64,000 nucleotides of DNA from Capsicum annuum (lineage: Eukaryota; Streptophyta; Magnoliopsida; Solanales; Solanaceae), in NCBI RefSeq assembly GCF_002878395.1, contig NC_061120.1, positions 97,644,648 to 97,708,647 of the forward strand, read 5' to 3'. The notes below the pieces were generated by a model. It was not told the DNA's origin, ran no database searches, and saw only the letters and a list, made by a program, of their open reading frames with translations. The position numbers and the translations under genes are program-made. Shown piece by piece: positions 55,851 to 64,000 of the stretch; position 1 is the first letter of the stretch, and each line of letters opens with the position of its first letter.

Positions 55851-56844
55851 CTTTGAGTTTGAATTTTAAAACTCCAGTTCTAGAATCATATAAATACTAA
55901 GTATTAGATTTTATTCCGTATCTTTTAACAGTAGTTTTATACTTTCTTCTCTATTGAGAGTTGTGTAACACTTTTTCTTGAGATTAGAAGCTAGAAATTA
56001 AGATCTGATTATTATTTTCTATTTGTTTTCATTGAAGATTAAGAAGAATAATATTGTAAATTTTATATGTACTCTCTTGAACTTATTTATGAACATCAAT
56101 ATATCTTTGATATCTTATATGGATATGAGTAGCTAAACTCCCATAACTAGGGTTATGGGAGCCTTGATGTAGAGAACTATTTGGGGTTGTGAATCCATTT
56201 AATTTTTATTATCTATCTAAATTGCATGAATCTCTCTTCCTTATAATAAGATCTCTTGGTTGCAAACTTGAGAAGTGAGCCTATGAACACTACTTGTCTG
56301 ACAAGAAAGTAGATGTTGGGAAAAGAGGTGATTCACATGAAATCCATAGGTTTACCCTTTGGGTCAAGGGTTGATGCCCTAACGGGTGAGCCCTAATGAG
56401 ATTTCTATTGAGTGATACATAGATCCTTTAAGTTTGAAATAGAGAAAGGGTAAAACACCCATTAGGTTGATAAACAAGTGGGTAATTCTTAGATTTTAAT
56501 ACTTCTTGCAATTGAAATTATAAGTTAGAATTCAAGCACAAGCTCACAACCCTAACCGTTTGAACATCTTAGTGAGCATAACTCTAGTTAACTCATTTTC
56601 ATTGAAATTACACTTACATTAATTCTCATTAGCTGGACCGTTGTGTGATACAAGAATGAAAGAGCTTTATTAACACATCAAAACCCTCTTTTACTCAGGA
56701 ACCTTAGATCAACAGTCTAATAACAATCACAATACTTAGTGAACATAGTATTCTTGTGGGATTCGACACCCAACCCAGTTGGGTTCTATATTGATAGCGA
56801 CCGCTTACACTTTTGTAAGAAAATTGTAATTTGGGCTTATCAAA

Positions 56845-56865
56845 TTTCGGTGTCATTACCGAGGA
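56845..56865 (+). other. Athila-type primer-binding site
   Basis: TTTCGGTGTCATTACCGAGG resembles the TTTGGCGCCGTTGCCGGGG signature that starts Athila/Tat internal regions. Differences are G/C to A/T changes. Confidence 0.8.
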
Positions 56866-57305
56866 CAACGACTGTCAATTAAGTTTGTGTTTGTTAATTA
56901 ACCTTTGGTCAATTTTACCAAATTTTACTTTTGGTTTTTGTTTTTGTTCTGTGCAGGGGAGTTATTGTGTATGCCAAGTACAAGGAGATCGGGTGAACCA
57001 TTATTACCAATACATCTAGAACCGCAGTTAATTGGCAAAATGGTAGAGCCCCAAGATGTTGAAAGACTAGCCGCTCTGTATAGAGCTTATAACAGTTAAT
57101 CAGCAGAATGGCAGCCAGTAGGCACGTCATCCTAAACCTGATGATGATGATGATTTGGGGGATGAAAACTTGTTAAATCCTGTAACCCAAGGCGTGTAGA
57201 GAATGTGGCTATACTAGTGAATTGGAATGGTAAAAAAATTGCCCCTTTAGGGTAAGGCAAGAATGCCAACCAGTGTAGTTTGATCTGAACAACGACGAAG
57301 ATGGA

Positions 57306-58100
57306 ATGGATGGAGTAGGTGCAACTGAAGCTATCATTCCTCCACCTCTAGCACCAGGAGCTAAATTCAATATTACTAGTATGATGATTCAACTCTTTCA
57401 TCTTAAGGGGTTGTTCGGTGGTTTTCCTGGAGATGATCCAAACATGAATTTGGTGAATTTTGTCACCATTTACAAGTCTTTTGATAATCCCAGAGTGGGT
57501 CAGAATGTTATTCGCCTGCATTTATTTCCGTTGTCTTTGTCTGGAGAGGCAGCACTATGGCTAAATGAACTAACTTCTGACTCCATAACCAACTGCAGGC
57601 AATTGAAAGAGGCTTTCCTAAAAAGGTTTTTTCCACCTTCTAGAAGGGGACAATTGAGGGATGAAATCAGTAACTTCTGATAGCTTCCCACTGAAGCTCT
57701 TCATGAGACCTGGAGGAGGTTTAAAAAGAACTGATGCAATGCTCAAATCATAACATGATGGATATTTATTTGATAGAGACTCTTTATCAGGCTTTGAACT
57801 CTATTACAAAGCCAGTCATGGATAATGTTGTAGGAGGGGCATTTGTTGACCTTACTTTTCCAGAGGCCTCGAAGGTACTTGATCGAATGATCAAACAGAG
57901 TAAACCTTGGCATACTAGGGATTCTGTGGTAGTGAACCCTACTGTGTCTGGTAGTATAACTACAGAGCAACGCAAGAAGGAAGAACATGACCAGGATATG
58001 GCACATTTAAAAACATATATGGATTTGCTGACTAAGCATCTATTGTCTAGAAAAATGGAGAAGCATCCTAGGGAAGAGCTAATTTTGATTTAGAAGAAGA
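57306..58100 (+). pseudogene. Athila-type gag, degenerate
   Basis: FHLKGLFGGFPGDDPNMNLV near 57400, LHLFPLSLSGEAALWLNEL near 57520 and LKRFFPPSRRGQLRDEI near 57615 are the retrotransposon-gag core. The frame meets a TGA at 57678 and shifts; 57734-58093 continues with the IETLYQALNSITKPVMD block and a VLDRMIKQSKPWHTRD-like block. Gag would form the particle core. Breaks make it inactive. Confidence 0.87.
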
Positions 58101-58517
58101 GGCGAACTATTTAAATAATCAAGGGGGTTTCGAGGCAATAGCCAAGGAAATCAAAGTCGGAATTATTATGATAAGGTTGGTTACAAGGATAGAGATCAAG
58201 GGAACTGGAAGAGAAAAAATAATAGGATTGGACTATATGTACCTCCTTGAAGCAGAGATAATGCTTCAACTAACTCTAGCAAGATGTCCATAGAGGACAT
58301 GATGGAGAAATTATTAAAGGGAGTTGAGACTATCAACTCTAGGGTGACTACTATGAAGAGTGATCTGTCTTCCATGAGTCAGTTGGTAAACTTACACTCT
58401 AGTTCTATCAAATAGTTGGAGCAGCAAATGAGCTAACTCTCATCAGCATTAAATCAGAGGAAAAATAGAACTTTGCTAAGTGATACAGTTCAGAATCCTT
58501 AAAATGATGGCTTCTTT

Positions 58518-59571
58518 ATGGCAATTACCACACGGAGTGGTAAGGTATTACCAGGCCTGTCTATGGGCAAAGCTATGATTGCAGAGGATATTGAGCATGA
58601 AGAGACTTATCCAGTGAAGTCTGAAAAATTGGATGAAGTTATTGATAATACGCCATCCAACCATCAACAGGTTGATGAGTTAGAGAAGAGCAAGGGAAAG
58701 GATACCAAAGTGGTGGTTAGTATACTACCAAACCACCTCCTCTATTTCCCCATTAGTTGAAAAAGAAGGTTGATGATACAAAGTTTGGGAAGTTTATGGC
58801 CATGATTAAGTAGTTGACAATTAACTTACTGTTAGTAGAGGCATTAAAGCAAATTCCTGGGTAGGCAAAGTTCATGAAAGACCTTGTTATGAAGAAGCAG
58901 ACAGTTAGTTATGAGATGAAGGACAATATCCATCATTGTGGTGTTATTTTCACAAGGTCGTTGGTGTAGACGAAGGCAGACCCAGGAGCATTTACTATTC
59001 CCTGCACTATTGGGCGTCTTGAGTTTGCAAAAGCTCTATGTGATTTGGGAGCTAATATAAATTTTATGCCGCTTACTTTGTATAAAAAATTGGGTTTGGG
59101 GGATGAAAACTGGGTTTGGGGAATCCTACTCCCATAGATATGAGATTAGTTATAGTAGGCAGTTCTGTGAAGTAGCCCGTGAGGATTCTATATGATGTAT
59201 TAGTTAAGGTGGCCAGTTTCATATTTCTAGCTGATTTTGTCATTCTCAGTTGCGAGGTGGACTTCGAGGTGCCCATAATTTTGGGTAGACCTTTCCTCGC
59301 AATCGGGAGTATACTTATTGATCTAAAGGCAAATGAGCTACTATTTAGGCTAAATGATGAAGTAGTTCAATTCGATGTATGCCAATCCATGAAACAACAT
59401 AAAGATATGAGCGTATTTTCTATTGTGGATGTGTATTATGAGGAGACTGTATATACCTTGACAGGCATGGGGTCTTATTTTTATGCACCCAAGAAGATGG
59501 ATTTGGACTTAAAAATTATCCAAGTCCACCAGCCAAGTCTTCTATTGAAGAACCACTTAATTCGGAGCTAA
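58518..59571 (+). pseudogene. Athila-type protease region, degenerate
   Basis: MAITTRSGKVLPG (58518) starts the usual linker after gag. The aspartic protease follows: [20 protein letters not shown] near 59005-59070, where relatives have the D-S/L-G-A/S catalytic box, and VPIILGRPFLAIGSILIDLK near 59270-59330. Stops at 58810, 58861 and 58969, among others, and a frame change near 59100 interrupt it. It would cut the element polyprotein. Confidence 0.85.
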
Positions 59572-60655
59572 AAGAGTTGCCCGATCATTTGAGGTATGTG
59601 TTCTTAGGCAGCGAGAATACACTACCTATTATTATTGTGGCTGACTTAGGTAAATAATAGGTGGAAGCCCTTATCTCTATTTTTAAGATATATAAGAGGG
59701 TTATTGGTTGGATGGTTGTAGACATTATCGGTATTCCTCCTGGTATATACACATATAAAATCTAGCTAGAGGAGGCTTGTGTCTCGACTATTAAGTATCA
59801 GCATCGTCTAAACCCATCTATGCAAGAGGTGGTAAGGAAATAAATCATCAAGTGGCTAGATGCAGGAGTGGTATATCCCATCTCAGATAGTAAGTGTGTA
59901 AGTCCTGCTCAGTGCATGCCCAAGAAAGGGGGCATGACAGTGGTAGCTAATGGGAAGAACGATTTGATTCCACTCAGGCCTATTACTGGATGGAGGGTGT
60001 GTATGGATTACAAAAAAACTCAACTCATAAACATTAAAGGACCACTTCCAATGCCTTTCATGGATCAGATGCTTGATCGATTGGAGGATCAGGAGAAAAT
60101 GACATTCACTTGTCCATATGGTACTTTTGCATTTAAGCAGATGTTGTTTGGATTGTGTAATGCACCCGCTGCCTTTCAATGGTGCATGATGTCTATTTTC
60201 TCAGACATGGTTGAAGACACCTTGGAGGTGTTCATGGATGATTTTTCTATGGTAGGATATTCATTTGAGCTATGTTTTGTGAACTTGAGTAGGGCCTTGC
60301 AGTAGTGTGAGGATTTCAATCTTGTGCTTAATTGAGAGAAATGCCATTTTATGGTGAAGGAGGGCATCATTCTCGGACATAAAATTTCAGTAAAAGGGAT
60401 TGAAGTTGATCGAGCCAAAGTTGAGGTTATAGAGAAGCTTCCACCTCCTATTTTAGTAAAGGGGGTACGTAGTTTCTTTGGTCATGCTGGCTTCTATAGG
60501 AGGTTTATAAAGGACTTCTCAAAGATTGCAAACCCCCATTGCAAACTTTTGGAGAAGGAAGTCAAATTCTCCTTTGATGATGATTGCTTGAAGGCATTTG
60601 AATGCCTTAAAGGGAATCTGGTTGATGCTCCTATTATTGTTGCACCGGATTAGTC
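59571..60655 (+). pseudogene. Athila-type reverse transcriptase with internal deletion
   Basis: LKELPDHLRYVFLGSENTLP (about 59565-59625) opens the RT segment. GWRVCMDYKKTQLINIKGPL and PMPFMDQMLDRLEDQEKMTF follow near 59990-60105. Between MLDRL and EDQEKMTF relatives carry about 20 more residues with the first catalytic Asp; they are absent here. PYGTFAFKQMLFGLCNAPAA and the catalytic FMDDFS are kept near 60110-60250. After stops at 60303 and 60332 come ILGHKISVKGIEVDRAKVEV and GFYRRFIKDFSKIA. Enzyme activity is excluded by deletion and stops. Confidence 0.88.
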
Positions 60656-61060
60656 AAAATCGTTTGAGATCATGTGTGAGGCAAGCGGTGTTTCCCTTGG
60701 AGTTGTGCTGGGATAAAAGAAAGGAAAATTATTTCATCCAATCTATTATTCTAGCAAAGAGCTGAATGGAGCTCAAAAGAACTACACTATCACAAAACAG
60801 GAACTTCTTACAGTAGTCTATGCTTTTGAGAAGTTTCGAGCTTATTTGCTAGGAACCAAGGTGATGGTCCATACTGACCACGCAACCTTGAGATATTTGA
60901 TGGATAAAAAGGATGCAAAACCAAGGTTGATCAGATGGGTGCTGCTTCTTTAAGAATTTGACTTTAAAGTCAAATATAGAAAGGGTTGTGAAAACAAAGT
61001 TGCGGATTATCTGTCCAGACTTGAATGTGAACAAGCAGTTATAGATGAATTTGAGATCAA
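60655..61060 (+). pseudogene. Athila-type RNase H, degenerate
   Basis: Pieces include FEIMCEASGVSLGVVLG near 60664, [20 protein letters not shown] near 60745 and [20 protein letters not shown] near 60855. FDFKVKYRKGCENKVADYLS, with small variations, lies near 60958-61020. Stops replace a residue at 60651, 60713 and 60951. The order matches Ty3/gypsy RNase H. Confidence 0.85.
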
Positions 61061-61097
61061 TGATGCATTTCCTGATGAGGAAATCTTAGATACTTTT

Positions 61098-62347
61098 ATG
61101 GAAAAGATACCTTGGTATGCTGATTTCGCAAATTATATGGTGAGCGAGGTGATACCAGATAATCTCTCTTTTTATCAAAGGAAAAATTTTCTCCATTATG
61201 TGACCCATTACTTCTGGGATGAGCCGTATCTTTTTTGGTCATGTACGGATGGTATTATTAGACGGTGCATTCCAGAAGTAGATATGTTGAGTATACTGGA
61301 AGTGATTCATATTTCCCCAGTTGGAGGTCACCATGCAGGTGATCAGAATGCAATGAAAGTGCTTCAGAATGGCTACTATTGGCTCTCTTTATTCAAAGAT
61401 TCCTATGAGTTCATGAAGAGGTGTGACCAATGTCTAAGGCAAGGGTCCATCTCAAAGCACCATGAGATGCCGATGTCAAAAATGTTGGAGATAGAATTAT
61501 TTGATGTTTGGGGCATTGATTTCATGGGGCCCTTCGTGAGCTCATTTTGGATGAAGTAAATATTAGAGGTCATTGACTACGTGTTAAAATGGGTGGAGGC
61601 AGTGGCTCTAGCAGATTATGAAGGGAAGAGAGTTGTAGTATTCTTGAGAAAAAACATCTTCTCTCTCTTTGGGGTACCACATACCATTATCAGCGATGGA
61701 GGATCACATTCTTGCAACAAAATGTTCAGAGATACCTTGGCAAAATATGGAGTTAAGCAGCATAAATTTGCTACACCATACCATCCGAAAACCAGTGGGT
61801 AGGTAGAAATCTCTAATCGAGAAATTAAAGCTATCCTTTCCAAGACTGTAAATGCTAGCAGGAAGGATTGGTCTAGGAATCTGGATGATGCCTTATGGTT
61901 ATATCGAACGGCTTTCAAGACACCTACATGCATGTCGCTAAAGCGGTGTGGGCACTGAAGTGACTTAACTTGAATTGGAATGAGGCAACGAATATGAGAT
62001 TGGAGCAGCTGAATGAAATGGACGAGTTTCGTCTTGGAGCTTATGATCGGGCTGATCTATATAAAGAAAGAATGAAGAAGTACCACAACCGCAGGATTGA
62101 AATGTGGGATTTCCAGAGAGGTGACTTGGTGCTTCTGTTCAACTCCAGACTCAAACTGTTCCTAGGTAAGCTCAAATCCAAATGGTTCGGACCATTTAAA
62201 GCGAGTCAAATCTACTCATCTGGAGTAGTGGAACTTGAAAATGAAGACAAAAGTGTCTTCAAGGTAAATGGGCAGCATGTAAAACTCTATATTAATCCAA
62301 TAGACTCGATAAAGAGTATTGATGATGTATATCTTGATAAATTCTAA
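61098..62347 (+). pseudogene. Athila-type integrase, degenerate
   Basis: The zinc-binding region has HISPVGGHHAGDQNAMKVLQ near 61310 and CDQCLRQGSISKHHEMP near 61425. The catalytic core shows VWGIDFMGPF near 61510 and TIISDGGSHSCNKMF near 61685. [12 protein letters not shown], with the third acidic residue, follows a TAG at 61801. Stops also occur at 61557. The C-terminal part (61970-62347) reads AYDRADLYKERMKKYHNRRI and FGPFKASQIYSSGVVELENE. The enzyme would join element DNA to the host genome; this copy is broken at several places. Confidence 0.9.
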
Positions 62348-63580
62348 GTAATCGAGGTAACTGAGTCATGCCACGATGATAAATCAGGTGCTAGTGGGAG
62401 GCAACCCATAGTGTGTTGTTGTAATGCATTAGTTTAAGTTTATTTCGTTGTTTTATGCAAGCTGAAGGGTTTGTTTAAGTATGCAGGTCTGACAGTGTAG
62501 GAAAATAGAAGCTGAGAGAGTTTGGGGGTGATTGATGAACTGTCGATAACTCGACAAACCATCATGGTAGCCATTGCAACAAAGTCCAGAAATAAGGTTA
62601 CTGGAAGAGTAGCGACGGTTTAACCGATGGACCATCGCATACTCGATGGATCATCGACTCAATCATCGCCAGTATATCTCTAGGTAAGTTCACTGGAAAG
62701 GGACGATGGGTTGACCGATGGATCATTGCACATACGACAAATCATCGCATGAAACCCTATTCCATCAGGCTGGGTCGAATTAATTTAAATTGCCAAAATT
62801 TTCATTCTTATTCAATTCAAACTGGTTTAAATGGATAATTAAGAGTAGTTAAATAGAGCCCCAACTGTTCAAGTGCCTGAGACTATGTAGTGTCCCTGTA
62901 TTCAACGTATCTGAGACTCTTCATTACCTTCTTAAACTTCTTCTGTTCTTTCCCCCTATCTATTTAAACTTTTCCCCCTCTTTGTTCTTTCAATCACAAG
63001 CAACAAAAGTTTTTCACAAAAGTAGGTGTCATATTGTGTCCCATGTTTAGAGTGCAAGTCAGGATAGTGATCAAGTACTGCAACACTAAGGTATGAATTC
63101 TCCATTACTCTCCATGTTATTCATCAATAAGAACCAAAAAATCATGTGAAGGCTTCAATGTTGAAGCAATCCTCTTTAATTTTGAGTTATTCTGTGGTGG
63201 TCTAAACTGAGTTGAAATCTCGTAAAACTTTATCCTAGGTGAAGTTTGAGTAGCCCATGGATCAAGAAAAATAAAATTAGTAATGAATTATTTATGAAAA
63301 TGCCCTGAGAATCGTGTTTACATTAAGAGCATGCAAAGTGTTTGATAAAATACCAAAATGAGGCTTGAAGTTGAAAATCGCAGGCGACGGTCAGTGCGAT
63401 GGACAATCGGATACCCAACGACCCGTTACCTGAAACCATCACCACTTTCTCAGAAACAAAGTTACTAGAATATCCCCGACGATTTGGGTCGATGGACCAT
63501 CACTCTAATTTTCGCTGGTCAAATTTTTTACTATCATCTAGTTTGAGTCTGTGGACTGATAAATATTGTACTTTTAGGTA
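62348..63580. other. Athila 3' non-coding region
   Basis: Downstream of integrase, GGGAGGCAACCCA near 62397 marks the usual post-pol junction in this lineage. Apart from the palindromic units, no gene is recognised. Confidence 0.6.
62518..62765. repeat. Interrupted-palindrome cluster, 3' side
   Basis: Units like CCGATGGACCATCGCA, CTCGATGGATCATCGACT and CCGATGGATCATTGCA recur downstream of integrase. More units lie at 63385-63505 (TGCGATGGACAATCGG, GGTCGATGGACCATCA). They match the cluster in the 5' part of the same element. Confidence 0.8.
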
Positions 63581-63582
63581 CT

Positions 63583-64000
63583 ATGGCTAACAAATTACAA
63601 CCAACTAGAGGCAGGGGTAGAGGCCAATAAGTCAGGCAAGGGCCATCACAAAGTTCGGATGTACCAGCATGCAATACTCGATGAAATCATCAGGTGATTT
63701 CTTCATCCTCTCAGTTTTAAGAGGAGGGTGAAAGCAGTAGCAGCAGCAGCTTAAGTTACATTCTAATTGAGGAAGGGGTTGAAAAATCTAACCCCGTCTA
63801 AGAGAATATTCTTGAATAGTACCCGAACATGGTTCGACGCAAGGACCCCCAACTATGGGAAGATATAAGATGGTAAGTCAAAGGAGCTCGGAAGTATTTC
63901 TATGAAGGACTTGCACCTATAGATAGGTTGGATACAAAGAGACCTATTTTTTAGTAGTATCAAATTATAACGACAACACTGCACGAGTATTCGAAACTTG
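63583..64000 (+). pseudogene. Possible post-pol reading frame, degenerate and cut by the window end
   Basis: The + strand reads MANKLQPTRGRGRGQ (63583), a stop, VRQGPSQSSDVPACN, and later NMVRRKDPQLWEDIRW and GARKYFYEGLAPIDRLDTK with further stops. A basic, Gly/Arg-rich start followed by a mixed domain resembles the extra frame some Athila elements carry after pol, but I cannot name a family with confidence. Confidence 0.4.

Larger units (their letters stand above)
55440..64000 (+). mobile_element. Athila-type Ty3/gypsy retrotransposon, runs off the window
   Basis: The internal region begins at 56843 with a primer-binding site. Gag, protease, RT, RNase H and integrase follow, then a long 3' region without a second LTR before the window end. 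The primer-binding site and protein motifs fit the Athila lineage. The 5' LTR ends at 56842 (GGGCTTATCA); its start is not firmly placed, the 55440 border being a guess. Stops are scattered in all domains. CGATGGACCATCG-type repeats occur in the 5' LTR region and again after pol. Confidence 0.82.

Noticed and set aside
1..64000. CRISPR array, tRNA, rRNA or an undescribed defence-type system
   Set aside because: No regularly spaced identical repeats with unique spacers, no cloverleaf or rRNA signature, and no cluster of intact unknown genes. The tandem arrays seen are minisatellites, and the window is a plant transposon landscape with one host gene.

Overview
The window looks like nuclear DNA of a flowering plant, most likely Solanaceae. 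It is AT-rich, has one intron-containing plant transcription-factor gene, and is otherwise filled with transposable elements. The RTE-type LINEs and detached tails ending in (TTG)n, as in the Solanaceae SolRTE/TS SINE families, and the CGATGGACCATCG-type repeats in an Athila element point to Solanaceae. The genus cannot be settled from the sequence alone.

The only convincing host gene is an SBP-box transcription factor of the SPL8 type, on the + strand in three exons: 24419-25062, 25789-25949 and 27765-27859. The spliced frame is 900 nt, encodes 299 residues and is intact. Intron 2 is mostly a 1542-bp Mutator-like element with long inverted arms and a perfect 9-bp target duplication. A run of 34 C lies about 150 bp upstream of the start codon.

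Left flank (1-24 kb). A Stowaway-like MITE is followed by a foldback element split by an RTE LINE (1501-3570). Next come a PIF/Harbinger-like MITE and a TRIM retrotransposon (5739-9831) whose 5' LTR holds a Tekay-type solo LTR (5988-8858). A near full-length degenerate RTE LINE lies at 10084-14049. A four-layer nest of elements occupies 14151-20924.

Right flank (28-64 kb). A TIR element (29784-31042) is followed by two abutting TTA-flanked elements, the second filled with a minisatellite. A Mutator-like element (33404-35177) carries a DUF4283-like fragment. An L1-type LINE on the minus strand is split by a complete 11.2-kb Tekay/Del-type Ty3/gypsy element with TSD GTTTA. The 5' part of a Copia element, CACTA-like ends, decayed LTR pieces and a 44-bp-unit minisatellite follow. 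An Athila-type Ty3/gypsy element runs off the window end.

Every transposon reading frame is broken by stops or frameshifts, so none looks autonomous. Target duplications, where found, give the relative order of insertion. I found no rRNA, tRNA, CRISPR array or bacterial-style operon.
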